Positions 19,801 through 28,076 of a stretch of 64,000 nt of DNA are shown here, in pieces. The DNA is taken from contig CP170561.1 in assembly GCA_042701975.1 (NCBI GenBank), positions 3,658,001-3,722,000 of the forward strand. Direction: 5' to 3'. Every line of letters begins with the position of its first letter. Position 1 is the first letter of the stretch. The stretch is from JAFALK01 sp042701975 (GTDB lineage Bacteria; Pseudomonadota; Gammaproteobacteria; Burkholderiales; Burkholderiaceae_C). The notes under the pieces are model-generated. The model was not told the DNA's origin, did no database searches, and saw only the letters and a list, made by a program, of their open reading frames with translations. The translations under genes were made by a program, and so were the position numbers.

Positions 19801-20541
19801 ACCGGCGGCTATGACGACAGCCAGCTGGCGGACGAATTCGCCTGGGCCGCCGCCGAGCTCTACATCACGACGCGGGAAGACACCTTCTGGCGCAGGCTGC
19901 AGCGCGCGCTGCCGAACGACGAAGTGCCGAGCTGGAGCAGCGTTGGCGCTCTTGCATGGGTCAGCCTCGCCCAGCACCGCGACCAGCTCACGCCAGCGGC
20001 CGATCGGGCACTGATCGAGGACCGCATCCGCCACGCGGCGGCCGGGCTCCGGGACCGCTGGCAACGCTCGCCGTATCGCGTGGCGATGCAGGGCGAGGAC
20101 TTCGTCTGGGGCAGCAACGCGGTGGCGCTCAACCAGGCGTTGATGCTGATCCAGGGCTACCGACTCAGCGGCGAGCGCAGCATGCTCGATGCCGCGCAGT
20201 CCGCGCTGGACTTCGTGCTGGGCCGCCATCCCACCGGTTACGCCATGGTCACCGGCTTCGGAACGCGCTCGCCCCAGCATCCGCACCACCGCCCTTCGGG
20301 CGCCATGCCGCAGTTGCCGCCCGTGCCCGGCATGATCGTCGGCGGCCCGCATCCGGGTCGCGGCGACGACTGCCGCGAGCCCTACCCTTCCCAGGCGCCG
20401 GCCAAGGCCTATCTGGACGCCTTGTGCAGCTACACGACCAACGAAATCGCGATCAACTGGAACGCACCGCTGGTCTACGTCAGCGCGGCGCTGCAGGCAC
20501 TCACGCCGGCAAAGGCGCCGGTAAAGCCGCCGGGCGACTAG
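16822..20541 (+). CDS. GH2-GH9 fusion: exo-glycosidase joined to endo-beta-1,4-glucanase
   Basis: 1239 residues in one uninterrupted frame. The start is the ATG overlapping the upstream stop (TGATG), with a signal peptide MKLLRALLLLLGMLLALQVQA. Residues 24-675 form a GH2 enzyme with acid/base Glu413 (GLGNEVY) and nucleophile Glu497 (GLGEYG). Residues 684-775 are the Ig-like domain that precedes theme-E GH9 enzymes (IELNQVGYLPGAAKW), and 790-1230 a GH9 catalytic domain with DAGDYNKY (Asp839, Asp842), the HPHHRPSG His motif and Glu1208 (TTNEIAINWNAP). All catalytic residues of both families are present. The GH9 half would cut the beta-1,4-glucan backbone while the GH2 half removes a side-chain or terminal sugar. 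I know of no common precedent for this pair in one chain. Confidence 0.9.
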   Translation: MKLLRALLLLLGMLLALQVQAARTAVPLDAGWRFLRADAAGAEAPAFDDSSWTAVTLPHSYNARDGEAGGAYYRGPGWYRRVLDVAPGTRRHFLEFDGATLAADVWVNGRHAGRHEGGYARFRFDITSLLQAGPNVLAVRVDNNALPHVAPLGGDFTIFGGLVRSVRLIETDGTHLELLDHGSSGVQVDTRVRASEARLSITAALRNDLATPAAHELWLTLRDAQGRIVARERQPARLAAMSASTASAELRVPSPHLWQGVHDPYLYRLSVELRKGGAVSDAVQLPIGLRQIAVDPQRGLLLNGKPYALHGVNYFHAGRPGRGVAVSDADIDEDLRILMELGVTGLRLVHYQHPPRVYERADELGLVLWTEIPLNAAMGETPAFRDNLFQQLRELVRQNRHHASVAIWGLGNEVYRSDEPIVTLLADLQRLAKQEDPTRLTAYAHCCAADDHPMALQTDLAAYNRYWGWYDGELSDIGPWADRLHEKLPTRPIGLGEYGAGGSVLQQEDPPRRPAPGARWHPEQYQALFHEAYARQLAARPFLWGHFVWLGFDHASAGRNEGDAPGFNDKGLVTYDRRWRKDAFRLLQAWWRDDPVLHLANRRATPRPAGSASIKAYSNSRQVSLEINGQAMGTVPVVDRVAEWPAVPLAAGRALLRVRDERGLTDTVEWTVRAPADSAAGPAVQLIELNQVGYLPGAAKWAAVPNVTANSFAVVDADTGREVWRGTLAPAQRWAPAQQDLRLADFSGLSLPGRYRLQVQGLPMSAPFNIATDAYAALNAAALKFFYFNRASIALDAAHAGVWARPAGHPDEHVLVHASAAGPGRPEGSVISAPKGWYDAGDYNKYIVNSGISTSTLLTAWEHFPAFFQTQRLNIPESGNGLPDVLNEALWNLEWMLAMQDPADGGVYHKLTDKGFDTIVMPHEARHPRYVVMKTTAAALDFAAVMAQASRVFASFEAHRPGLSSRMLAASRRAWDWALAHPDAIYRQPADVHTGGYDDSQLADEFAWAAAELYITTREDTFWRRLQRALPNDEVPSWSSVGALAWVSLAQHRDQLTPAADRALIEDRIRHAAAGLRDRWQRSPYRVAMQGEDFVWGSNAVALNQALMLIQGYRLSGERSMLDAAQSALDFVLGRHPTGYAMVTGFGTRSPQHPHHRPSGAMPQLPPVPGMIVGGPHPGRGDDCREPYPSQAPAKAYLDALCSYTTNEIAINWNAPLVYVSAALQALTPAKAPVKPPGD

Positions 20542-20592
20542 GGCAAACCTAGGGTCATCCTTGTTTACTTTGTCTGTCGCTCGAATTAATAT

Positions 20593-20635
20593 CTGGTCAG
20601 TCCAAAAGTAAAAATAACATTTCTGGTCTTACCAG
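20593..20635. promoter_or_regulatory. Twin FadR-type operators before the esterase/ChvE operon
   Basis: CTGGTCAGTCCAA at 20593-20605 and CTGGTCTTACCAG at 20623-20635, centres 30 bp apart, followed by the ribosome-binding site at 20641. The longer form ATCTGGTCAGTCCAA equals, in reverse complement, the site in front of both GntR genes. Confidence 0.75.
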
Positions 20636-20651
20636 AATGATGGAGACACAA

Positions 20652-21593
20652 ATGCACGCCAAAGCGGCGAAGCCTGATCGCCGCCTGCCCACCCTGGCAG
20701 CCCTGGGGCTGTGGTTGGCCGCGACAGCGGCGCAAGCTCAAGGCGGGGCAACACCCGGGCAAGACGAGGCCCGAGCGAACCTCAACCGAACGGTGGTGCT
20801 GGCATCCGACGATCTGCCCGCCTTCGACAAACCGCCGGCCGGTTTCGCGGACGCCGACGCCGCAATTCCCCGTGGCCAGGTCACGGAGTTCAACTACCCG
20901 TCGAACGCCACGCACACCCCGCGCACGGCGGTGGTCTATCTGCCAGCCGGCTACAGCGCGGATCGCCGTTACCCGGTCCTCTACCTGCTGCATGGCATCG
21001 GCGGCAACCAGCATGAGTGGAACGGCTACGTTCGCGCCAGTGCCGTTCTCGACAGGCTGATCGCGCAGGGCAAGGCGCTGCCCATGATCGTCGTCATGCC
21101 CAACGGTCGGGCTCGTCCCGATGACGGCCCGCCGCCACCCGAGCAGACCTTCACGCCCGAGCATTTCGCCGCGTTCACGAACTTCGAGGCCGATCTGCTG
21201 GGCTCCCTCATCCCTGCGATCGACGGCAAGTACTCGACAGCCGCCGATGCGGGCCACCGTGCCATCGCGGGCCTCTCCATGGGCGGTGGCCAGGCGCTGA
21301 ACATCGGGCTGGCCCATCTCGACAGCTTTGCCTGGATCGGCGGGTTTTCGTCGGCACCGAACACCCGGCGCCTCTCGGAGCTCGTGCCCGACACGGCGGC
21401 TGCGCGATCACGCCTGAAGCTGCTCTACCTGTCCTGCGGCAAGCAGGATGGCCTGATCAACATCTCGCAGACCATGCACCACGACCTCCGCCAACAGGGC
21501 ATCGCCCACGTCTGGAACGTGGACGAGCACGCCCATGACCGGGAGAGCTGGGCCGAGAACCTCTATCACTTCGCCCAGCGCATCTTCCGCTGA
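20652..21593 (+). CDS. Secreted CE1-type esterase
   Basis: 313 residues. The start at 20652 is favoured over in-frame ATGs at 20637 and 20640 because TGGAG lies six bases before it. A signal peptide ends in TAAQAQ. The alpha/beta-hydrolase (esterase D / CE1) fold shows YPVLYLLHGIGG, nucleophile Ser209 in GLSMGG, Asp266 (GKQDG) and a C-terminal His (293 or 295). Family members deacetylate or deferuloylate plant polysaccharides; here removal of acetyl groups from xyloglucan side chains is likely. It is the first gene of the operon with the ChvE-GguAB importer, 36 bases upstream of the binding protein. Confidence 0.85.
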   Translation: MHAKAAKPDRRLPTLAALGLWLAATAAQAQGGATPGQDEARANLNRTVVLASDDLPAFDKPPAGFADADAAIPRGQVTEFNYPSNATHTPRTAVVYLPAGYSADRRYPVLYLLHGIGGNQHEWNGYVRASAVLDRLIAQGKALPMIVVMPNGRARPDDGPPPPEQTFTPEHFAAFTNFEADLLGSLIPAIDGKYSTAADAGHRAIAGLSMGGGQALNIGLAHLDSFAWIGGFSSAPNTRRLSELVPDTAAARSRLKLLYLSCGKQDGLINISQTMHHDLRQQGIAHVWNVDEHAHDRESWAENLYHFAQRIFR

Positions 21594-21629
21594 AGCGCTC
21601 AGCGACACACGGACAAGACAGGAGACCTC

Positions 21630-22691
21630 ATGCGACGCACCACCTTCATCGGCATCAGCCTGGCGCTGACGCTCGTCCCTCTCACGGCTGCGCAGGCGCA
21701 GAGCAAGGGCACCATCGGCATCGCCATGCCCACGAAGAGCTCCCAGCGCTGGATCGCGGACGGAGACAACATGGTCAAGGCCTTCAAGGCGCTGGGCTAC
21801 CAGGTCGACCTGCAGTATGCGGATGACGAGATCCCTGTTCAGCTGGCGCAGATCGAGAACATGGTCACCAAGGGCGAGAAGGCCCTGGTCATCGCCTCCA
21901 TCGATGGCACGACGCTCTCCGGCGTGCTGCAAAAGGCCGCCGAGAAGGGCGTCAAGGTCGTGGCCTACGACCGGCTGATCCGCGGCTCCAAGAATGTTGA
22001 CTACTACGCCACCTTCGACAACTTCCAGGTCGGCGTGCTGCAGGCCGAATCCATCGTCGACCGGCTCGGTCTGAAGCAGGGCAAGGGTCCGTTCAATCTG
22101 GAGGTCTTCGCGGGTTCGCCGGACGACAACAACTCGGGCTTCTTCTACGACGGCGCGATGAGCGTGCTGAAGCCCTACCTGGACGGCGGCAAGCTGGTGG
22201 TGCGCAGCAAGCAGATGGGCGCCATGAAGGTGGGCATCCTGCGCTGGGATGGCGCCACAGCCCAGGCCCGCATGGACAACCTGATGTCGGCCTTCTACGG
22301 CAAGGACAAGCTGCACGCCGTGCTGTCGCCGGCGGACATCCTGTCGATCGGCATCATTTCGTCGCTGAAGGGCGTCGGCTATGGCAAGGGCAACCAGCCG
22401 ATGCCCGTCATCACCGGCCAGGACGCTGACCTGCCCTCGGTCAAGGCCATCCTCAAGGGCGATCAGACATCCACAGTCTTCAAGGACACGCGCCAGCTGG
22501 CCAAGGTCACGGCCGATCTCGTCGATGCGGTGCTCAGCGGTCGCCAGCCGCTGGTGAACGACACCAAGACCTACAACAACGGCGTCAAGGTCGTGCCTTC
22601 CTATCTGCTCAAGCCCGTTGCGGTCGATGCCGCGAACGTGAAGGCCGTGCTGGTGGACAGCGGCTACTACAAGGAAAGCCAGCTGCGCTGA
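21630..22691 (+). CDS. chvE: ChvE-like periplasmic monosaccharide-binding protein
   Basis: 353 residues with a signal peptide ending AAQAQ and a strong ribosome-binding site (AGGAGA). The mature protein is a type-I periplasmic binding fold (GTIGIAMPTKSSQRWIADG, AGSPDDNNSGFFYDGA, VITGQDADLPSV) closely like ChvE of Agrobacterium, which binds galactose, glucose, arabinose, xylose and sugar acids. With the next two genes it forms a ChvE-GguA-GguB importer, suited to galactose and xylose released from xyloglucan. In Agrobacterium ChvE also signals to VirA; no such partner is visible here. Confidence 0.9.
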   Translation: MRRTTFIGISLALTLVPLTAAQAQSKGTIGIAMPTKSSQRWIADGDNMVKAFKALGYQVDLQYADDEIPVQLAQIENMVTKGEKALVIASIDGTTLSGVLQKAAEKGVKVVAYDRLIRGSKNVDYYATFDNFQVGVLQAESIVDRLGLKQGKGPFNLEVFAGSPDDNNSGFFYDGAMSVLKPYLDGGKLVVRSKQMGAMKVGILRWDGATAQARMDNLMSAFYGKDKLHAVLSPADILSIGIISSLKGVGYGKGNQPMPVITGQDADLPSVKAILKGDQTSTVFKDTRQLAKVTADLVDAVLSGRQPLVNDTKTYNNGVKVVPSYLLKPVAVDAANVKAVLVDSGYYKESQLR

Positions 22692-22696
22692 AGGGA

Positions 22697-24244
22697 ATGG
22701 GCGAGATGACAAGCAATCAGCCTCGCGCGCTGCTGGAGATGCGCGCGATCGGCAAGCACTTCCACGGCGTGGTGGCCCTGCAGCACGTCGACTTGGTCGT
22801 TCAACGCGGCGAGATCCACGCGGTCGTCGGCGAGAACGGTGCAGGCAAATCCACGCTGATGAACATCGTCTCGGGCGTCTACCCACACCCGGACTACGAA
22901 GGCGAGATCTGGTTCGACGGGCAGCTGCAGCGCTTCTCCGGCATCCGCCAGAGCGAGGCGCTGGGCATCGTCATCATCCACCAGGAGCTGGCGCTGATTC
23001 CCCAGCTCTCGATCGCCGAGAACCTCTTCCTCGGCCATGAACAGGCGCGGCGCGGCGTCATCGACTGGGCGCGCACCCACGAGCGTGCCGTCGAGCTGCT
23101 CCGCCAAGTGGGACTCGACGAATCGCCCCAGACCCTGGTGGGCGACATCGGCGTCGGCAAGCAGCAGCTCGTCGAGATCGCCAAGGCGCTAGCGAAAGAC
23201 GTCAAGCTGCTCATCCTCGACGAGCCCACCGCCAGCCTCAACGAGGACGACAGCGCCGCCCTGCTCGAACTGCTCAAGCGGCTGCGCGCGCGCGGCGTCG
23301 CCTGCGTGCTGATTTCCCACAAGCTCAACGAGATCGCCGAAGTGGCGGACGTGATCACGGTGCTGCGGGACGGATCGACCGTCTCGACCCTGGACTGCCG
23401 CGAGACCGCGCCGCGGGAGGCCACCATCGTGCAAGCCATGGTCGGGCGGGAGATGCAGGATCGCTACCCGAAGCGGCAGCCCTCCCCAGGCGAGATCCTG
23501 TTCGAGCTGCGCGACTGGTGGGTCGAACACCCGCTCCACGTGGCGCGCGAGGCGATCAAGGGCGTGAACTTGAATGTCCGCCGCGGTGAGATCGTCGGCA
23601 TCGCCGGCCTGATGGGCGCCGGACGGACGGAGCTTGCGATGAGCGTGTTCGGCCGCTCCTGGGGCCGGCGCATCCGCGGCTCCGCATGGATGAACGGCCA
23701 GCAGGTCGATGTCTCGACCGTGCGCCGTGCGGTGAAGTCGGGCCTGGCCTATGTGACCGAAGACCGCAAGGCGCTGGGCCTGGTGCTGCAGGACAGCATC
23801 GCCCGCAACACCGGCCTGTGCCGGCTGGAGGGCATCTCGCGCTTGGGCATCATCGACGAGGCGCGAGAGCACGCCGTGGCGAACGAGTTCCGGCAACGGA
23901 TGGCGACGCGTTGCTCGGGCGTTCAGCAGGCCGTGGGCGACCTTTCCGGCGGGAACCAGCAGAAGGTGGTCCTGTCCAAGTGGCTGTTCACCGAGCCCGA
24001 GCTGCTCATCCTCGACGAGCCCACGCGCGGCATCGACGTCGGCGCCAAGTTCGAGATCTACAGCCTGATCGCCAGCCTCGCCGCCCAGGGCCGGGCCATT
24101 CTGATGATCTCGTCCGAACTGCCCGAACTGCTCGGCATGTGCGACCGCCTCTACCTGATGAACCAGGGCCAACTCGTCGGCGAGATGCCAGCGGCCGGTG
24201 CAACCCAGGAAACCGTCATGCACGCCCTCTTGGGCACCCATTGA
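22697..24244 (+). CDS. gguA: Sugar ABC transporter ATP-binding protein (GguA-like)
   Basis: 515 residues, cytoplasmic, with two fused ATPase domains as in the RbsA/XylG/GguA family. The first has Walker A GENGAGKST (about 51-59), Walker B LLILDEPTAS (about 173-182) and the IHQELALIPQLS Q-loop region. The second has a degenerate Walker A (GLMGAGRTEL), LSGGNQQKVVLSKWL and LLILDEPTRGID. This asymmetric pair is normal for the family. The start may be the ATG at 22697 or at 22706. It stands 5 bases after chvE and 10 before the permease. Confidence 0.92.
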   Translation: MGEMTSNQPRALLEMRAIGKHFHGVVALQHVDLVVQRGEIHAVVGENGAGKSTLMNIVSGVYPHPDYEGEIWFDGQLQRFSGIRQSEALGIVIIHQELALIPQLSIAENLFLGHEQARRGVIDWARTHERAVELLRQVGLDESPQTLVGDIGVGKQQLVEIAKALAKDVKLLILDEPTASLNEDDSAALLELLKRLRARGVACVLISHKLNEIAEVADVITVLRDGSTVSTLDCRETAPREATIVQAMVGREMQDRYPKRQPSPGEILFELRDWWVEHPLHVAREAIKGVNLNVRRGEIVGIAGLMGAGRTELAMSVFGRSWGRRIRGSAWMNGQQVDVSTVRRAVKSGLAYVTEDRKALGLVLQDSIARNTGLCRLEGISRLGIIDEAREHAVANEFRQRMATRCSGVQQAVGDLSGGNQQKVVLSKWLFTEPELLILDEPTRGIDVGAKFEIYSLIASLAAQGRAILMISSELPELLGMCDRLYLMNQGQLVGEMPAAGATQETVMHALLGTH

Positions 24245-24254
24245 AACGACCTTC

Positions 24255-25421
24255 ATGCTCCCCTCTTCCCTGCGCAATTTCCTGGCCTCGCACCTGCGCG
24301 AATACGGCATGCTGCTGTCGCTGGTCTGCATCATGGGCTTCTTCCAGGTGCTCACTGACGGCACCTTGCTCGAGCCGCTCAACCTGACGAACCTGTTCCT
24401 GCAGAACAGCTACATCGTGGTGATGGCGCTGGGCATGCTGCTCGTGATCGTCGCTGGCCACATCGACCTGTCGGTGGGCTCCGTCTGCGGCTTCGTCGGC
24501 GCGCTGGCCGCCGTGCTGATGGTCGAGCGGGGCTGGCCCGTGCTGCCGGCCATGGCGGTGTGCCTGGCCACGGGTGCCCTCGTCGGCGCGCTGCAGGGCT
24601 GGTTCGTCGCCTACCTGAAGATTCCCTCCTTCATCGTCACCCTGGCCGGCATGCTGGTGTTCAAGGGCCTGGCGCTGGCGCTGCTGGGTGGCCAGTCCGT
24701 CGGCCCCTTCCCGGAAGACTTCCAGCTCCTCAGCAGCGGCTTCCTGCCGGACTGGCCGGCTGGTGACGAGCGCCACTACAGCTCGCTGGCCCTTGGGCTC
24801 GCGCTGGTCGCCTGGCTCGCCTGGCGGGAACTGGCCGCGCGCCGCAAGGCATCGGCTCTCGGCGGCTCGGCCGAGCCGGTCGCCCTCTTCGTGCTGCGGC
24901 TGCTGGCGCAATCCGGCGCACTGGCCGGTCTCGTCTGGCTGATGGCCTCGTACAAGGGACTGCCCAACGTGCTGCTCTTGATGACGGTCCTGATCGGGAT
25001 CTACGTCTTCATCACTCAGCGAACGACGCTTGGACGCCGTGTCTATGCGCTTGGCGGCAACGAGCGCGCCGCACGGTTGTCCGGCATCCCCACCGAAAGA
25101 CTGACGCTGCTCTGCTTCATCAACATGGGTGTCATGGCGGCCTTGGCGGGCCTGGTGTTCGCGGCCCGGCTGAACACGGCCACACCCAAGGCCGGTCTGG
25201 GTTTCGAGCTCGACGTGATAGCCGCCTGCTTCATCGGCGGCGCCTCGGCCTCGGGTGGTGTCGGCAAGGTGCTCGGTGCCGTCATCGGCGCCTTCATCAT
25301 GGGTGTCATGAACAACGGCATGTCCATCCTGGGTGTCGGCATCGAATGGCAGCAGGTCATCAAGGGCGTGGTGCTCCTGGGGGCCGTCGTCTTCGACGTC
25401 TACAACCGCCGCAGGGGCTGA
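24255..25421 (+). CDS. gguB: Sugar ABC transporter permease (GguB-like)
   Basis: 388 residues with about ten membrane helices. The start is the ATG at 24255, 10 bases after the ATPase stop. Family motifs: GHIDLSVGSVCGFVGALAA near the N-terminus, FIVTLAGMLVFKGLAL, GRRVYALGGNERAARLSGI in the cytoplasmic coupling loop and a glycine-rich FIGGASASGGVGKVLGA near the C-terminus. It is longer than RbsC-type permeases because of an insert between about 150 and 230, as in GguB/XylH. It completes the ChvE importer. Confidence 0.92.
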   Translation: MLPSSLRNFLASHLREYGMLLSLVCIMGFFQVLTDGTLLEPLNLTNLFLQNSYIVVMALGMLLVIVAGHIDLSVGSVCGFVGALAAVLMVERGWPVLPAMAVCLATGALVGALQGWFVAYLKIPSFIVTLAGMLVFKGLALALLGGQSVGPFPEDFQLLSSGFLPDWPAGDERHYSSLALGLALVAWLAWRELAARRKASALGGSAEPVALFVLRLLAQSGALAGLVWLMASYKGLPNVLLLMTVLIGIYVFITQRTTLGRRVYALGGNERAARLSGIPTERLTLLCFINMGVMAALAGLVFAARLNTATPKAGLGFELDVIAACFIGGASASGGVGKVLGAVIGAFIMGVMNNGMSILGVGIEWQQVIKGVVLLGAVVFDVYNRRRG

Positions 25422-25437
25422 CCGGCCCGACCTTCGC

Positions 25438-25450
25438 GCGGTCTTACCAA
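25438..25450. promoter_or_regulatory. FadR-type operator before the second ABC/fucose operon
   Basis: GCGGTCTTACCAA, identical to the site at 44729-44741, in the 81-base gap between gguB and the next ATPase. The left half has lost TT. No clear second copy was found in this gap. Confidence 0.55.
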
Positions 25451-25502
25451 AATGGAAGCTATGGCAAAGTGGCACGGTCAAAATTCCAGCAGTTCGCGAA
25501 CC

Positions 25503-27068
25503 ATGACCGCCCCTCGTTCTGAAGACCGGGACGTGCCGCTGCTGCGCCTGAGGGGAGTCAGCAAGCGCTTCGACAACGTCGTGGCGCTGTCGGGCGTGGA
25601 GCTGGATGTGCGGCGCGGTGAAGTGCACGCGATCTGCGGCGAGAACGGTGCCGGCAAGTCAACGCTGATGAAGATCCTCAGCGGGCTCTACACCCCGGAC
25701 GAAGGCGAGATCTGCATCGACGGCGTGCCCGTGCGCATCGCCGGCCTGCAGCATGCGCAGGCGCTGCACATCGTCATGATCCACCAGGAGCTCAACCTGG
25801 TGCCGCATCTGAGCGTCGCCGAGAACATCTGGCTCGGCCGCGAGCTCAAGCGCGGCTGGTTCGTTGACCGCGACCGCCAGCGCGAAGGCGCACGCGCCAG
25901 CCTGCAGCGCCTGGGCGTTGACATCGACCCGGACGCCGAGGTCTCGACGCTGTCTCTCGCCCAGCAGCAGATGGTGGAGATCGCCAAGGCCCTGTCCATG
26001 CAGGCGCAGCTGCTCATCATGGACGAGCCCACCTCCTCGCTCGGCGAGGCCGATGCGGCGCGGCTGCTCAAGGTCGTGCAAGACCTCAAGCGCGAAGGCG
26101 TCGCCATCCTCTACATCTCCCATCGCCTGGATGAGCTGGACCACATCGTCGACCGGGTCACGGTGCTGCGCGACGGCCACTACATCGCCACCCGCGACTG
26201 GGCCGAGACCTCCATCGACGAGATCGTCAGCCTGATGGTGGGCCGCCAGCTGGACCAGCAGTTCCCGCCGGCCACGCGACAGCCGGGCACTGAAGTGCTG
26301 TTGCGCGTGCGGGGCCTGCAGCGCGAAGGCGACTTCGGACCGGTGGATTTCGAACTGCGGCGTGGCGAGATCCTCGGCTTTTCCGGCCTGGTGGGCGCCG
26401 GCCGCACGGAGGTGGCACGCGCCATCTTCGGCGCCGATCCCGTCGACGCCGGCGAGATCGAGGTGGTCGGGCAGAAGCTGCAGATCCGCTCGCCACGCGA
26501 CGCCATCGCCGCCGGCATCGCCTATCTCTCGGAAGACCGCAAGGCCCACGGCCTGGCCGTCAAGATGAACGTGGCCCACAACATCACGCTGGCCAACCTG
26601 AGAGCCCTGAGCAGCAAGCTGGGCTTTGTCGATGCGGCGCGCGAGCGTGAGACCGCGCAGCACTTCGTCCACAAGCTCGGCATCCGCACGCCGTCGCTGG
26701 AGCAGATCGCCCGGCTGTTGTCGGGAGGCAACCAGCAGAAGATCGTCATCGCCAAATGGCTGTTCCGCGAGGCGCGGGTCATCCTCTTCGACGAACCGAC
26801 CCGCGGCATCGACGTCGGCGCGAAATACGCGATCTACGAACTGATGGACCAGCTCGCGGCCCAGGGCATCGGCGTCGTGCTGATCAGTTCGGACCTGCCC
26901 GAGATCATGGGCCTGACGGACCGCGTCGCCGTCTTCCGGCAGGGCCGGCTGGCCTGCACGCTGGAAACCCGCCGCTGCAGCCAGCAGCACATCATCCATC
27001 ACGCTTCGGTCGGCACGACCGAGGCGTCCGAGCCGCCGATGGCGGCCCTTGCTCCCACCGGCCCATGA
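25503..27068 (+). CDS. Sugar ABC transporter ATP-binding protein (RbsA-like)
   Basis: 521 residues from ATG 25503; ATGs at 25452 and 25461 are in frame, but the first directly abuts the operator, so the later start is preferred. Two ATPase domains: Walker A GENGAGKST and Walker B LLIMDEPTSS in the first; GLVGAGRTEV, LSGGNQQKIVIAKWL and ILFDEPTRGID in the second. Together with the permease (ATGA overlap) and binding protein downstream it forms a ribose-type importer. As the next genes are L-fucose catabolic, L-fucose (or L-galactose) is the most likely cargo; this is inference from position. Confidence 0.9.
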   Translation: MTAPRSEDRDVPLLRLRGVSKRFDNVVALSGVELDVRRGEVHAICGENGAGKSTLMKILSGLYTPDEGEICIDGVPVRIAGLQHAQALHIVMIHQELNLVPHLSVAENIWLGRELKRGWFVDRDRQREGARASLQRLGVDIDPDAEVSTLSLAQQQMVEIAKALSMQAQLLIMDEPTSSLGEADAARLLKVVQDLKREGVAILYISHRLDELDHIVDRVTVLRDGHYIATRDWAETSIDEIVSLMVGRQLDQQFPPATRQPGTEVLLRVRGLQREGDFGPVDFELRRGEILGFSGLVGAGRTEVARAIFGADPVDAGEIEVVGQKLQIRSPRDAIAAGIAYLSEDRKAHGLAVKMNVAHNITLANLRALSSKLGFVDAARERETAQHFVHKLGIRTPSLEQIARLLSGGNQQKIVIAKWLFREARVILFDEPTRGIDVGAKYAIYELMDQLAAQGIGVVLISSDLPEIMGLTDRVAVFRQGRLACTLETRRCSQQHIIHHASVGTTEASEPPMAALAPTGP

Positions 27069-28048
27069 ACGACCGCCAGAAAGACCTGATCCAGAAGTTC
27101 GCCGCGCTGGCGGGCCTGCTCGTGCTCGTGCTCGTGTTTTCGCTGACAAGTGATGCCTTCTTCAGCGTCGGCAACGCGATGACGGTGTCCTTGCAGGTCA
27201 CCTCCATCGTCTACCTCGGCATTGGCGCCACCTTCGTCATCCTGACCGGTGGCATCGACCTGTCGGTGGGCTCGGTGCTGGCCCTGTCTGGCGTGGTAGC
27301 GGGCATGCTAGTCAAGGCCGGCCTGCCGGTGGCGCCCGCGATGGCGATCGGTATCGGCGTCGGCGCGCTTTGCGGCGCCATCAACGGCCTGTGCGTCACA
27401 CGCCTCAGGCTGCCGCCCTTCATCGCCACACTGGGGATGATGCTGGTGGCGCGCGGCGTCGCGCTGCGGCTCACCGATGCGCGGGCCATCTCAGGCCTGG
27501 GCGAAGCCTTCGGGGCGCTCGGCAACGGCTCGCTGTGGCGCATCGAGGAGATCGACGCCCAGGGCTTTCCTGACGTGAGGTTTCCCGGCATTCCCTACCC
27601 CGTGCTGCTGATGATCGTGCTGGCCATCGTGGCGGGCATCCTGCTGCGCCGCACGACGCTCGGACGCCATATCCACGCCATCGGCTCCAACGGAGAGGCT
27701 GCACGCCTGTCGGGCGTGAACGTCGGGCGCGTGGCGATGTTCGCCTACGTCACCTCCGGCGCACTGGCCGGCCTGGCGGGCTGCGTGCTGATGTCGCGCC
27801 TGGTCACGGCCCAGCCCAACGAGGGCGTCATGTACGAGCTCGACGCCATTGCCGCGGCGGTCATCGGCGGCACCTCACTGATCGGCGGCGTGGGCACGAT
27901 CTCCGGCACGGTCATCGGCGCCTTCGTCATCGGCATCCTGCGCAACGGGCTGAACATGAACGGCGTTTCGTCCTTCACGCAGCAGATCATCATCGGCGGG
28001 GTCATCCTCGCCACCGTCTGGATCGACCAACTTCGCAACCGGCGCTGA
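27065..28048 (+). CDS. Sugar ABC transporter permease (RbsC-like)
   Basis: 327 residues, about ten membrane helices, beginning in an ATGA overlap with the ATPase gene. Motifs: GGIDLSVGSVLALSGVVAGML, PPFIATLGMMLVARGVAL, GRHIHAIGSNGEAARLSGV and a glycine-rich AAVIGGTSLIGGVGTISGTVIGA. Length matches RbsC. It works with the flanking ATPase and binding protein. Confidence 0.92.
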   Translation: MNDRQKDLIQKFAALAGLLVLVLVFSLTSDAFFSVGNAMTVSLQVTSIVYLGIGATFVILTGGIDLSVGSVLALSGVVAGMLVKAGLPVAPAMAIGIGVGALCGAINGLCVTRLRLPPFIATLGMMLVARGVALRLTDARAISGLGEAFGALGNGSLWRIEEIDAQGFPDVRFPGIPYPVLLMIVLAIVAGILLRRTTLGRHIHAIGSNGEAARLSGVNVGRVAMFAYVTSGALAGLAGCVLMSRLVTAQPNEGVMYELDAIAAAVIGGTSLIGGVGTISGTVIGAFVIGILRNGLNMNGVSSFTQQIIIGGVILATVWIDQLRNRR

Positions 28049-28076
28049 AGACCGGTATTGCCCTGAGGAGACAAAC

